Source: Leminorella grimontii ATCC 33999 = DSM 5078 (lineage in GTDB: Bacteria; Pseudomonadota; Gammaproteobacteria; Enterobacterales; Enterobacteriaceae). From it: a stretch of DNA of 64,000 nucleotides. The translations under genes were made by a program, and so were the position numbers. The notes below the pieces were generated by a model. The model did no database searches. It was not told where the DNA came from and saw nothing but the letters and a program-made list of their open reading frames with translations. Shown in pieces: positions 32,947-42,249 of this stretch. How positions within the stretch are numbered: the first letter of the stretch is position 1; the number at the start of each line of letters is the position of its first letter. Where the stretch lies: the NCBI RefSeq assembly GCF_000439085.1, contig NZ_AUUA01000001.1, positions 744,001-808,000 on the forward strand. Reading direction: 5' to 3'.

Positions 32947-34248
32947 ATGGTTACGTTAGTTCTTTTTTCCGTTTTCCTGATCCTTCTGGTTCTGAACTAT
33001 CCCATCGGCGTATGCATGGGAATAGCCACCTTTATCGTCGTCTATTTTGTTCCCGGCGCGCCCGGCGGTATGGCGCTGCTGACGAAAAGCGCGGTCATGG
33101 GCGGCAACAACTTTCCGCTTATCGCCATCCCTATGTTTGTACTGGTAGGCGAAATTATGCAGACCGGCGGGCTGTCGCGCAGGATCATCGCCTCCGCCGC
33201 GCGCGTAGTTGGCAGCGTAAAAGCCGGGCTGGCCTACGTTAACGTGCTGGCCAGTATGATCTTCGCGGCTATTTCCGGCTCTTCTCCGGCGACCGTCGCC
33301 GCCATCGGCAGCAACATGATCCCCGAGATGAAGAAGTATGGCTACGACCCGACCTTTTCCACCGCCGTCACCGCGGCCTCCGGCACGCTGGGCGTAATGA
33401 TCCCGCCGTCGATTCCCTTCATCATTTACGGCGTGACCGCCAGCGAATCCATCGGCGCGCTGTTTCTGGCCGGCATCGTGCCCGGTATTCTTTTCGCGCT
33501 GTTTTATGCCCTTCTGTCGCGCTATTTGTTGCGCCATCAGAAAAACGATCGGGAGCTGACGCAGGGAATAAAAGAAGAAGCGCCGCCCATCGCTGGCGGC
33601 ATCGCCAACAGCAGCTGGTGGGCGCTCCTGGTGCCTATCATCATTCTCGGCGGCATCTACGGCGGCATATTCACGCCGACCGAAGCCGCTGGCGTTACCG
33701 TCGCCTATGCGCTGTTCGTCAGCCTGTTTATTTATAAAGAGCTTAAATGGTCAGACATGCCGGACATTCTGACCCGCACCAGCGTCACTTCCGTCTGCTG
33801 TCTTATCATGGTGGTGATGGCAAGCCCCTTCGGCAAGCTGTTGACCATTGAACAGGTGCCCAATCAGGTCGCTGAATTCATTACGTCTCTTTCCAACGAT
33901 AAGTGGACGGTTATTTTACTTATCAACCTGATGCTGCTGGTCGTCGGCATGTTTATGGACACCATTGCCGCCATTATTATCCTGACGCCGATCCTGCTGC
34001 CGGTGATGGTCGGCTTCGGCGTCAATCCCGTCCACTTCGGCGTCATCTTAACCTGCAATCTAGCCATCGGTTTTTGTACGCCGCCGCTCGGCATCAACCT
34101 GTTTGTCGCCAGCAATATTAGTGAAATCCCCATAGCCCGAGTGATTAAGGCCATATTCCCCTTCCTGTTGGTCATGCTGCTGGCGCTGGCGCTCATCAGC
34201 TATATCCCGGCTATTTCTCTTTATTTGCCGTCCGTACTGAATTCATAG
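32947..34248 (+). CDS. TRAP transporter large permease (DctM family)
   Basis: 433 residues, about twelve membrane helices. Family landmarks: NNFPLIAIPMFVLVGEIMQTGG, FAAISGSSPATVAAIGSNMIPEM, and GTLGVMIPPSIPFIIYGV; the C-terminal half has FMDTIAAIIILTPILLPV and GFCTPPLGINLFVAS. It is the transport channel of the system. The genes either side are in the same direction and close, consistent with one operon. Confidence 0.93.
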   Translation: MVTLVLFSVFLILLVLNYPIGVCMGIATFIVVYFVPGAPGGMALLTKSAVMGGNNFPLIAIPMFVLVGEIMQTGGLSRRIIASAARVVGSVKAGLAYVNVLASMIFAAISGSSPATVAAIGSNMIPEMKKYGYDPTFSTAVTAASGTLGVMIPPSIPFIIYGVTASESIGALFLAGIVPGILFALFYALLSRYLLRHQKNDRELTQGIKEEAPPIAGGIANSSWWALLVPIIILGGIYGGIFTPTEAAGVTVAYALFVSLFIYKELKWSDMPDILTRTSVTSVCCLIMVVMASPFGKLLTIEQVPNQVAEFITSLSNDKWTVILLINLMLLVVGMFMDTIAAIIILTPILLPVMVGFGVNPVHFGVILTCNLAIGFCTPPLGINLFVASNISEIPIARVIKAIFPFLLVMLLALALISYIPAISLYLPSVLNS

Positions 34249-34287
34249 CGATGGAATCGTTTTTAGTTAATCTCTGACGAGGAAAAT

Positions 34288-35247
34288 ATGGAAAAGAAAA
34301 AGGTGTTAGTAACCGCAACAAACTACTCGCGGCTATGCGCTGCGGGGAAAAAGCTGCTTGAGGAACACGGCTGTGAAATTATTGAGAACCCGTTCGGACG
34401 CCCGATGACGTTTTCCGAACTGCAAGAGTTCGCACCGCAGGCCGACGCCGTGGTAGCCGGCGTCGACGACTGGAACAGCAGCATATTTAGCCTGACGCCC
34501 AGGCTGAAGGCAATTTGTCGTTTTGGCGTCGGCGTTGACAATATTAATCTTGAAGATGCTTCAAAAGCCAACATCAAGGTCACCAACGCTGCGGGTATGA
34601 ATGCCAACGCCGTAGCGGAATTAACCATCGGACTGTTGATATCCGCCATGCGCAACATCCCTCAGCTTTATCAAACCACGCAGCAAGGGCAGTGGGATCG
34701 CTTCGTCGGTGACGAGCTGATAAACAGAAAGGTCGGCCTGCTGGGCTTTGGCAACATCGCCCGCTGCGTGGCGAAAAAGCTGATGGGCTTTGATGTAGAC
34801 GTATCGACCTACGACAAGTATCCCAACCTTGAGGCCGCGCGGGCGCTCAACGTCACAATTTGCGATAAAGAGGAGATCTTGCGCACCTCCGACGTCGTCA
34901 TTCTGCTGCTCCCCAGCCTGAAAGAAACCTACCATTTTATGAATGACGACGCCTTCAGCATGATGAAGCCCGGAAGCTATTTCATCAATACCGCCAGAGG
35001 CGCGCTGGTGGATGAGGCCGCGCTCTACCGTGCGCTTACCTCCGGCAGGCTTTCCGGGGCGGCCATCGACGTTTACGAGGCGGAGCCAACGCAGAAAGGC
35101 AATCCGCTATTTACGCTCGACAACGTCATCACTACGCCCCACACCGCCGCAGAAACCTATAAAACCTATCACGATATCGGGCTTTTGACCGCACAGGCGA
35201 TTCTGGACGTGTTCAACGGGCGAGAACCCAAGAATTTATTAAATTGA
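34288..35247 (+). CDS. D-isomer-specific 2-hydroxyacid dehydrogenase family protein
   Basis: 319 residues, phosphoglycerate dehydrogenase-like but without a regulatory ACT domain. It has the NAD-binding loop GLLGFGNIA with an acidic residue in TYDKYP, the catalytic Arg in NTARGALVDEAAL, Glu in the EAEP segment and His in TTPHTAAET. It probably oxidises or reduces a 2-hydroxyacid taken up by the neighbouring TRAP system. SerA itself is longer and is normally elsewhere in the genome, so a catabolic rather than serine-biosynthetic role is inferred. Confidence 0.88.
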   Translation: MEKKKVLVTATNYSRLCAAGKKLLEEHGCEIIENPFGRPMTFSELQEFAPQADAVVAGVDDWNSSIFSLTPRLKAICRFGVGVDNINLEDASKANIKVTNAAGMNANAVAELTIGLLISAMRNIPQLYQTTQQGQWDRFVGDELINRKVGLLGFGNIARCVAKKLMGFDVDVSTYDKYPNLEAARALNVTICDKEEILRTSDVVILLLPSLKETYHFMNDDAFSMMKPGSYFINTARGALVDEAALYRALTSGRLSGAAIDVYEAEPTQKGNPLFTLDNVITTPHTAAETYKTYHDIGLLTAQAILDVFNGREPKNLLN

Positions 35248-35267
35248 AATAAGCAACAGGAGACTTA

Positions 35268-36197
35268 ATGAAGACTATTAACGGCATTATTCCGGTTATG
35301 CTGACCCCCTTTACCCCGGATAATAAAATCGACTATCCCAGTCTGGATCGCCTTATTGAATGGTATATCGCAAGCGGTATTGACGCGCTGTTTGCCGTCT
35401 GCCAGTCCAGCGAGATGATTTATCTCTCTTTGGAAGAGCGCGTGGAACTTTCCCGCTACGTGATAAAACAGGTCAACGGGCGCGTGCCGGTTATCTCTTC
35501 CGGCCACATCAGCGACGAGCTGGAAGACCAGAAGCGCGAGCTGCTGGCCGTGGCGCAAACCGGCCCGGACGCCTTGGTTTTAGTGACCAACCATCTGGAT
35601 CCTAAAAACGAGGGAACAGAGGTCTTTTTATCCAATCTGCGGGCGCTGTTGGATACGCTGCCGCCAGAGCTTCCGCTGGGGCTTTACGAGTGCCCGGCCC
35701 CCTATCGCCGCCTGTTGACAGATGAAGAGCTGACGTTTTGCGCCAACAGCGGGCGCTTTGTGGTGATAAAAGACGTCAGCTGCGATCTGGCGACCGTTCA
35801 ACGCCGCCTGTCGCTGACAAAAAATACGCCGCTAAGCATCGTCAACGCCAATGCGGCTATCGCCTATCCCGCGATGTTAGCAGGCGCGCGCGGATTTTGC
35901 GGCGTAATGGCCAACGTGCATCCTGAACTTTACGTATGGCTGCAGTCACAGGGAAGCCGCCGTTCAGCGTTAGCCGACGAAGTAGCCCGCTTTCTTTCGC
36001 TGTCTGCGCTGGTTGAGAAATGCGGCTATCCCAAAAATGCCAAAATTTATCAACAGCGTCTGGGCATTTTCAAAAGCACACACTGCCGGGTGACCGCAGA
36101 TGACGTGTTGGAAACCCAGTGGGCGCTCAGCGTTATTCTGGATCAGATCCGCGAAGGCACGGAAGACTATCAGCGTAAAGTCGGACTGAGGCCCTGA
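35268..36197 (+). CDS. Dihydrodipicolinate synthase/N-acetylneuraminate lyase family aldolase
   Basis: 309 residues of the DapA/NanA barrel. The Schiff-base lysine is Lys168 in FVVIKDVS and the catalytic tyrosine is Tyr140 in LGLYECPAPYRR. DapA proper would be near 292 residues and is not expected in a TRAP operon, so a retro-aldol reaction on a 2-keto acid is inferred. Together with the dehydrogenase it would turn a hydroxyacid into a keto acid and then cleave it to pyruvate plus an aldehyde. The actual substrate is unknown. Confidence 0.87.
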   Translation: MKTINGIIPVMLTPFTPDNKIDYPSLDRLIEWYIASGIDALFAVCQSSEMIYLSLEERVELSRYVIKQVNGRVPVISSGHISDELEDQKRELLAVAQTGPDALVLVTNHLDPKNEGTEVFLSNLRALLDTLPPELPLGLYECPAPYRRLLTDEELTFCANSGRFVVIKDVSCDLATVQRRLSLTKNTPLSIVNANAAIAYPAMLAGARGFCGVMANVHPELYVWLQSQGSRRSALADEVARFLSLSALVEKCGYPKNAKIYQQRLGIFKSTHCRVTADDVLETQWALSVILDQIREGTEDYQRKVGLRP

Positions 36198-36211
36198 TCG
36201 CTTGAATGTTC

Positions 36212-36250
36212 ATTCGCGCGCGGGTTTTCCACGCCGCGCGCGAATCGTTT
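36212..36250 (+). terminator. Terminator-like hairpin after the aldolase gene
   Basis: ATTCGCGCGCG (36212-36222) pairs perfectly with CGCGCGCGAAT (36235-36245) around a 12-nt loop, followed by CGTTTT. It probably separates the transport/catabolic genes from the regulator. Confidence 0.7.
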
Positions 36251-36351
36251 TCATCGATTGTTTCTTTCGCCAAACTCCTTCAGAATGACCGCTTTCGTGC
36301 GTTTTTATTACGCGCCGTTCTCGTTTCCTCATCAAAAGGTTCACTAGCGCT

Positions 36352-37356
36352 ATGGCTAAAACCGCTGAAGAAATCGCGCAGGCTCTTAACGTCTCTATCA
36401 CCACGGTTCGTCTGGTGTTGACCAACAAAGCGGAACAATATCGCATCAGTCCGGCTACCCAAAAAAAGGTTGAAGACTACGTCGCAGAGCATGGCTATAC
36501 GCTGAACTACACGGCTCGCAGCCTGAGAATGAAAAAAACCTACACGCTGGGGCTTGTCGTTCCCAGACTGTCCAACCCTTTTTTCGCCAAGCTGTCGGAA
36601 AAGCTGGAGACGCGCTGTCGCCAGGAGGGCTATCAGCTCATGACCAGCTGCACTTATGGCGACGAGGCCTACGAGAACCGGTTGGTAAAAGCGCTGGAAG
36701 AACGCAACGTTGACGGCATATTCATTGCGCCGACGTCTAAAAAAAGTCAGGAACACCACGTAAAGCATCGAAAAAAGCCGCTGGTGTTTCTCGACCGCGA
36801 CTTCGGCAGCACGCTGCCAAACATTGCTGCTATCGTGACGGACAACCTCGACGCCGGCTTTACGCTAACCGACGCCATGCTCAGGCAGCAGCCTTCGCCC
36901 GTTCACTTCTTCGCCGGCAATCCAACGCTGCCGACCATCGTTGCTCGCATGGAGGGCTACCGTCAGGCAATAACGTCTGTCGAAAAGCGCCGGGAAGACG
37001 ACCTCATTTCCTGTAGCCCCTATGACGCCATCGACGACGGGGAACTGATGATGAATGCCTTTATCGATCGACACGGCTGTACGCCAAAGGCGCTTATCGC
37101 CTCTTCGCTGACGGTGATGGAAGGCGCGCTTTTTGCCGTTAAAAATCGGCTCGGCGCAATTCCTCCGGAAATGAATATTGGCACCTTCGATGAGTACGTG
37201 ATGCTGAGCTTTTTAACCAACAGCGTATGGTCTATGCGCCAAGATAAGGAGGCGCTGGCGGCTAACGCGTTCAACGCGATGGAAGAGCAGATTGCCGGCC
37301 GTCCGAAGTTTGGCCTTCAGGTATGCAGGGCGACGCTGATGTCGCCCTTGTCCTAA
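36352..37356 (+). CDS. LacI/GalR-family regulator, Cra-like
   Basis: 334 residues. The N-terminal helix-turn-helix (TAEEIAQALNVSITTVRLVL) is followed by a hinge (YTARSLRMKKTYTLGLVVPRLSNPFF) and a sugar-binding-type effector domain ending QVCRATLMSP. The hinge and spacing resemble Cra/FruR more than LacI. The gene follows the TRAP/aldolase operon in the same direction, beyond a terminator. It likely represses that operon through the palindrome at 31247-31264, with a pathway intermediate as effector (inference). Confidence 0.85.
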   Translation: MAKTAEEIAQALNVSITTVRLVLTNKAEQYRISPATQKKVEDYVAEHGYTLNYTARSLRMKKTYTLGLVVPRLSNPFFAKLSEKLETRCRQEGYQLMTSCTYGDEAYENRLVKALEERNVDGIFIAPTSKKSQEHHVKHRKKPLVFLDRDFGSTLPNIAAIVTDNLDAGFTLTDAMLRQQPSPVHFFAGNPTLPTIVARMEGYRQAITSVEKRREDDLISCSPYDAIDDGELMMNAFIDRHGCTPKALIASSLTVMEGALFAVKNRLGAIPPEMNIGTFDEYVMLSFLTNSVWSMRQDKEALAANAFNAMEEQIAGRPKFGLQVCRATLMSPLS

Positions 37357-37365
37357 ACGCGCGCG

Positions 37366-39285
37366 TTACCTAGCCAGCGGTTGGGATAAATCAGCCGATT
37401 TCCAGACGAACTTCTCGATAAACGCCTTCGAGCCCCGCTGATTCTCTGGATATTTCTTTTGAGAGGCGCAGCGCAGCAGCATTAACTGCTCGCCTCGCTG
37501 AACGGCCACCAAGTAGAGACCGTCGACATATTCATTGTTCACCACTTTGAACGACCACGCGGTTCCCGCCTTGGCGAATGATCCCTCAGCCAACGTTATG
37601 GGAGAAGCTTTACCCGTTTCCACGGTCGAAAACCTTCGGTTCAAATATTGTTGCAGCTGTTCGCCAAACTGCGGCGTTGAGGTTGAGGCTTTCGGCCTTT
37701 TTTCAATTTCCAGCGATACCAGTTGGCCGGTTTTCAAATTGTGATAATAGAATTGCGTTTCACCGTCCGCTTCCAGATGAAAGTCACCGATCCTCACAGG
37801 CAGGGTCAGGTCGTACGTTTTGCTGACGACGGCGGTATTGTCCTGCGTGAACGCCCAGTATCGGCCAAAAAATCCGGACGTCACCACCGCCTTATCAAGC
37901 TCTTTCCCCCGCTCAGTTCGCCCTTCGCTCCAGGCGACATCCGCAACGTATTTCAAAGCGGTATCATAAACGCTGTAATCGCCGTTGTGGCTGTACTTCT
38001 GCATCTCCATCATGCTGTTCAGCGATTGGCTGGCTTTTTGCAGATCGTTCATCCGATACTGAGCGATACCCAGCGCGCCGTAAAGCTGTACCAGCTCATA
38101 GGGAAATTTGGCGTCATTTAATGCCTGCGTCGCCTGTTCGATAACCTCCTCCCATGGAGAATCCCCCATACGCAGGCTGCTGGGCGACAGTTTATCCAGA
38201 CGTTCTTTCATCGTCATTTTCCCGTACAGCTTGGGGGCGTCGTCCCACGTCAGCGCGGCGAACAGCTTTTCAATCTTGGGCGTCATCGCCGACACTTTAT
38301 CTTCGTAGACGTTAACCTGCGCTTCCAGCATCCACTCCCCTCGCGCCACGGCCCAGCGTGCGCGAACGTCAGCGGGATGTTCATCGTTTCCTGGCAATAC
38401 CTTCGACGTTCTTGCCGATACGGCCTGCGGAAAACTCAGCGTCGGAAGCGAATTATTTATCGCCTCCTTATCAGATTTCGTTTGGTAGTCCAGCCAATGG
38501 TCGAGGTTCTTCTGCGCAAAGGATGGGCCACCCTGCGGCGGATCGTCCGGATCGCGATAGTCCGGTTCACGATATGAAACGGAAAAGCTCAGCATCGCGG
38601 CGCTATCCAGCCCTCTGTCGCGAATATAGGTTATCTCGGCCCTGTCGCCGCGTTCGTCAGCCGGATCGAAGCTCGCCAACACCCATCCGTCCTGAACGAG
38701 GGGAAAACTCATCTTCGCCAACGAGTAGTCGAGCCGGTGAGTTTGTTCATCTATGGTCCATATTTGAGGCCAGGCCCGAGACTGGAGAAACATCTGCATC
38801 TGAAGCCGATAGACGTCGTTAATCCGCCCGGCATTGGAGGCATCGGAAATAGCAATATTCAGCCACTTGTCAGGCTCGGAAGCGACAACGCCCCAGGGCT
38901 TGTTGGCAAACTCTTCCGCCAGCTGGCTGGCCTCAGAGAACTTATGCTGCTTTTCCAACAGATACAGTATCAGCTCAATGGTATGCTGATACTCATACAT
39001 GTTGAAAGCGGGCATCGAATCCGCCGTTTGGCGCGCTCGCTGGGCCAGCGTCAGCGCGTTCGATAGCTCCCCTTTTCGCCCCTGCTCTACCGCGGCGTCA
39101 ATGTCTGCCCGCCAGCTTAGATATGACAGGCGCTGCTTCTCTTTTTCTGCGCTGCTCATATCGGGGCTGCCTTCTTCATTCAGCCACTGCTGCACCATCG
39201 ATTCGCCATAGGTTGCTTCTTTTGCATAGCCGGAAAGGCTGAAGGCGCCTAAAAGAACGCACAGCAGTAAAGGGGACGTTTTCAT
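37366..39285 (-). CDS. Large secreted protein of unknown function
   Basis: 639 residues with a Sec signal peptide (MKTSPLLLCVLLGAFSLSG, cleavage after YA). A longer start at 39330 is in frame, but the Met at 39285 begins the signal peptide. The N-terminal third is helical and TPR-like (ALTLAQRARQ, KFSEASQLAEEFANKP). A mixed region follows (DGWVLASFDPADERGDRAE, SFSVSYREPDY), then another TPR-like unit (ALGIAQYRMNDLQKASQSL), then a beta-rich end (DFHLEADGETQFYYHNLKTG, GLYLVAVQRGEQLMLLRC). A periplasmic scaffold role is only a guess. It stands alone, convergent with the LacI-type gene and divergent from trhP. Confidence 0.75.
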   Translation of the reverse strand: MKTSPLLLCVLLGAFSLSGYAKEATYGESMVQQWLNEEGSPDMSSAEKEKQRLSYLSWRADIDAAVEQGRKGELSNALTLAQRARQTADSMPAFNMYEYQHTIELILYLLEKQHKFSEASQLAEEFANKPWGVVASEPDKWLNIAISDASNAGRINDVYRLQMQMFLQSRAWPQIWTIDEQTHRLDYSLAKMSFPLVQDGWVLASFDPADERGDRAEITYIRDRGLDSAAMLSFSVSYREPDYRDPDDPPQGGPSFAQKNLDHWLDYQTKSDKEAINNSLPTLSFPQAVSARTSKVLPGNDEHPADVRARWAVARGEWMLEAQVNVYEDKVSAMTPKIEKLFAALTWDDAPKLYGKMTMKERLDKLSPSSLRMGDSPWEEVIEQATQALNDAKFPYELVQLYGALGIAQYRMNDLQKASQSLNSMMEMQKYSHNGDYSVYDTALKYVADVAWSEGRTERGKELDKAVVTSGFFGRYWAFTQDNTAVVSKTYDLTLPVRIGDFHLEADGETQFYYHNLKTGQLVSLEIEKRPKASTSTPQFGEQLQQYLNRRFSTVETGKASPITLAEGSFAKAGTAWSFKVVNNEYVDGLYLVAVQRGEQLMLLRCASQKKYPENQRGSKAFIEKFVWKSADLSQPLAR

Positions 39286-39465
39286 AACTACATTCCGTAA
39301 AAAAGAGTACCTAATAATTGCCCTTATCATTATAGAGCGTCAATGATTGCTATCATGATTTTAGCAGTCTACAATCCCCGCCTTGGGAAAACGTTCCCAA
39401 AGTCGCGCCAAAGGGCTATGTCCCGCGCGGCTCTGACCTGCGATCAGACAATACAGAGATAACCT

Positions 39466-40842
39466 ATGTTTAAACCGGAACTTCTTTCTCCGGCCGGTAC
39501 GCTGAAAAATATGCGCTATGCCTTTGCTTACGGCGCAGACGCAGTGTATGCCGGCCAGCCGCGCTATAGCCTTCGAGTGCGTAACAACGAATTCAACCAC
39601 CAGAACCTTCAGTTGGGCATTAATGAAGCCCATGCGCTGGGCAAAAAGTTTTACGTGGTAGTGAATATCGCGCCCCATAACGCCAAGCTGAAAACCTTTA
39701 TTCGCGACCTGACGCCGGTAGTGGAAATGGGGCCCGACGCGCTGATCATGTCCGATCCCGGGCTCATCATGATGGTGCGCGAAGCCTTCCCCCATATGGA
39801 CGTTCACCTGTCCGTTCAGGCCAACGCCGTCAACTGGGCGACGGTCAAGTTTTGGAAGCAAATGGGGCTAACCCGCATCATTCTTTCGCGCGAGCTGTCT
39901 TTGGACGAGATCGCAGAGATCCGCCAGCAGGTGCCCGACATCGAGCTGGAAGTTTTCGTTCACGGTGCGCTTTGCATGGCCTATTCCGGCCGCTGCCTGC
40001 TTTCCGGCTATATCAACAAGCGAGATCCCAATCAGGGTACCTGTACCAACGCCTGCCGTTGGGAGTATAAGGTTCAGGAAGGCAAAGAGGACGACGTCGG
40101 CAACATCGTTCATATTCATGAGCCGATTGCGGTGAAAAACGTGGAGCCGACCCTCGGCGCAGGCGAACCGACGGATAAAGTGTTTATGCTGGAAGAGTCC
40201 ATGCGCCCGGGCGAATACATGAGCGCCTTTGAAGACGAGCACGGCACCTACATCATGAACTCCAAAGATCTGCGCGCCATTCAGCACGTCGCCCGCCTGA
40301 CCGAGCTTGGCGTACATTCGCTGAAAATTGAAGGCAGAACCAAGTCGTTCTACTACTGTGCGCGTACGGCTCAGGTATATCGCCGCGCTATCGACGACGC
40401 CGTCGCCGGCAAGCCGTTTGACGACTCGCTTTTAACGACGCTTGAGTCCCTCGCCCACCGCGGCTACACCGAAGGCTTTCTGCGTCGCCACGTGCACGAT
40501 GAATACCAAAACTATGACTACGGCTATTCGGTGTCCGACCGTCAGCAGTTCGTCGGCGAATTTACCGGAGAGCGTCGTGATGGCATGGCGGCCGTTGAGG
40601 TGAAAAACAAGTTTTCCGTCGGCGACAGCGTTGAGATGATGACGCCGCAGGGCAACGTTCACTTTGTGATTAAGGAAATGCTAAATCGCAAGGGTGAAAC
40701 GACCGACGTCGCGCCGGGAAACGGACATCTGGTTTATCTGCCGGTGCCTGACGACGTCAGCCTTGAGTATGCTTTGTTGATGCGTAATCTCGGTGACGGA
40801 AACGACACGCGCAATCCCCACAGTGCATCCAACAATGCATAA
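39466..40842 (+). CDS. trhP: tRNA hydroxylation protein P (U32 peptidase family)
   Basis: Formerly yegQ. 458 residues, very close to E. coli YegQ along the whole length (MFKPELLSPAGTLKNMRYAF start). The U32 signature EVFVHGALCMAYSGRCLLSGY and the cysteine-rich GTCTNACRWEY are present; the cysteines probably bind an iron-sulfur cluster. It takes part in prephenate-dependent formation of 5-hydroxyuridine at tRNA position 34. The C-terminal PUA-like domain (FVGEFTGERRDG) is complete. CyaR follows, as in E. coli. Confidence 0.96.
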   Translation: MFKPELLSPAGTLKNMRYAFAYGADAVYAGQPRYSLRVRNNEFNHQNLQLGINEAHALGKKFYVVVNIAPHNAKLKTFIRDLTPVVEMGPDALIMSDPGLIMMVREAFPHMDVHLSVQANAVNWATVKFWKQMGLTRIILSRELSLDEIAEIRQQVPDIELEVFVHGALCMAYSGRCLLSGYINKRDPNQGTCTNACRWEYKVQEGKEDDVGNIVHIHEPIAVKNVEPTLGAGEPTDKVFMLEESMRPGEYMSAFEDEHGTYIMNSKDLRAIQHVARLTELGVHSLKIEGRTKSFYYCARTAQVYRRAIDDAVAGKPFDDSLLTTLESLAHRGYTEGFLRRHVHDEYQNYDYGYSVSDRQQFVGEFTGERRDGMAAVEVKNKFSVGDSVEMMTPQGNVHFVIKEMLNRKGETTDVAPGNGHLVYLPVPDDVSLEYALLMRNLGDGNDTRNPHSASNNA

Positions 40843-40895
40843 AACGGCATTTCCGCAAGCTGAGTGAGTAAAAAAACGTCATGATGTGTAAATTT

Positions 40896-40938
40896 TTAGA
40901 AACCGATCACATCTATGAGGAAAAAAATAGACTAACAT
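40896..40938 (+). promoter_or_regulatory. CRP-dependent promoter of cyaR
   Basis: A CRP-like site TTAGA-N6-TCACA (40896-40911) has a perfect right half (GATCACATCT) and a weak left half. Its centre is 41.5 bp from a start near 40945, the class II position. A -10-like TAACAT lies at 40933-40938. E. coli cyaR is likewise CRP-activated. Confidence 0.6.
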
Positions 40939-40944
40939 CGCAGT

Positions 40945-41038
40945 CCTAAAGATTAATAACTAGATGTGTTCCTATTATCTGTTTAATAGAAACCACCTCC
41001 TTACCAGTCCAATCTCCCTTGGGCTGGTTTCTTTTTTT
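40945..41038 (+). ncRNA. cyaR: CyaR small regulatory RNA
   Basis: The conserved core AACCACCTCCTTA (40991-41003) is the unpaired seed with which CyaR blocks ribosome-binding sites such as ompX. It is followed by the terminator hairpin CCAG-CCAA/TTGG-CTGG with loop TCTCCC, the same loop as in E. coli, and a run of T ending at 41038. Position directly after trhP matches E. coli. The 5' part differs from E. coli, so the 5' end is estimated from the promoter. Hfq dependence is expected. Confidence 0.88.
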
Positions 41039-41182
41039 AAGGGGGTATAGAAACTCCGCTTGTGCTTTTCAGCCCCCTATCCCCATCAGAGAATTTTCTT
41101 AAAATTTAATTCGATACGTCTATCATTGAGCATAAGCAATGCTTGATATTTACCCTATTACTGGCAAACATATTTTTGATAA

Positions 41183-41214
41183 TTTCGGTCTGCGTTAAAC
41201 CACGCAGACCGAAA
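41183..41214. terminator. Inverted repeat at the 3' end of fadR
   Basis: TTTCGGTCTGCGT and ACGCAGACCGAAA pair over 13 bp around a 6-nt loop, 31 bp past the fadR stop. No strong T-run follows on either strand, so it is a likely but imperfect terminator or mRNA 3' stabiliser. Confidence 0.55.
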
Positions 41215-41245
41215 AGAATAAAGAAAGTGGGGAGAGGAAAGGCGC

Positions 41246-41965
41246 TTAGCGGCTGCCTTGGAGATGTTCTTCGCGGATCGAGTGCTGCATTTTCTGCCAA
41301 ATAACGCCGCTTGCCTTACCGTAGTGGCGAACGCATTCCATCACCTGATCGTGCAGTTTTTCTCGACTGATATCCGCCAGGCGACGGTAAAAATTCAGCG
41401 CCAGCTGCCTTGCTTCCGGATTGGCGAAATAGTGACGCCCTACGCGCATATACAGCCCCTTGATGCCGTTTAAGATCAGGCCGTAAATAGGATTGCCGGA
41501 GGCAAACGCCAGTCCGCGGAAAATATTGTAATCAAGCTCGGTAAAGCTTTCCGGCCGCTCTTCCGACAAATCCGCCAGCGCCAGCACTTCTTGCGCCTTT
41601 TCCGGGTTTTGGCGCACCGCCGCGCGGATGAAAATAGCGGCGATATTGGTTCTCACCGCCAGCAGGTTGTCCATCAATTGAGGAACGCTGTCGTGGTCCA
41701 GACGCGCCAACGTCTCCAGCAGGCTCAGGCTGGACGTTTCCCAAAAATTGTTCACTCGCGTCGGCTTACCGTGTTGAATCGTCAACCAACCGTCTCTGGC
41801 CAAGCGCTGAAGTACTTCTCGCAGCGTGGTTCGAGTTACGCCAATCAGTTCGGACAGCTCCCGTTCAGCGGGAAGAATAGAACCGGGTGGAAAGCGATTG
41901 TTCCAGATGCTTTCAATTAAATACTCTTCCGCAAATCCAGCCGGGCTCTGCGCTTTAATCACCAT
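41246..41965 (-). CDS. fadR: Fatty acid metabolism regulator FadR
   Basis: 239 residues, the E. coli length. The GntR-type winged helix is at the N-terminus ([32 protein letters not shown], with [16 protein letters not shown]). The C-terminal acyl-CoA-binding domain includes [36 protein letters not shown]. It represses beta-oxidation genes (including fadD, also in this window) and activates fabA/fabB; long-chain acyl-CoA releases it. In E. coli nhaB lies between fadR and dsbB; it is absent here. Confidence 0.96.
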   Translation of the reverse strand: MVIKAQSPAGFAEEYLIESIWNNRFPPGSILPAERELSELIGVTRTTLREVLQRLARDGWLTIQHGKPTRVNNFWETSSLSLLETLARLDHDSVPQLMDNLLAVRTNIAAIFIRAAVRQNPEKAQEVLALADLSEERPESFTELDYNIFRGLAFASGNPIYGLILNGIKGLYMRVGRHYFANPEARQLALNFYRRLADISREKLHDQVMECVRHYGKASGVIWQKMQHSIREEHLQGSR

Positions 41966-42249
41966 AAAAGCGTTATTCCATCAGGGTACACATAGATAGG
42001 CTGCATCATATCAGAAGCCTATAGCCGGACATAGCGGCAATAGAAGCCTTTGGAACAAACTGTGGATTGGATTACAAAAATATGTTTTTTTGAAAAGGCT
42101 CTCGCTAAAACGGTACATTGGCGACCATAGTTTCAGACAGGAACGATAATTCTTTAACATAAATGACATTTGAAAGATGGTTTTAGTATAAATCTGGTTT
42201 ACACTAGGCCGCATGAACAATTGCACAAACGCAATAAAGTGAAGGAATC

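Noticed and set aside
41106-41300. 64-codon minus-strand ORF past fadR
   Set aside because: It spans the fadR 3' hairpin and overlaps fadR in another frame; low complexity, no start signal.
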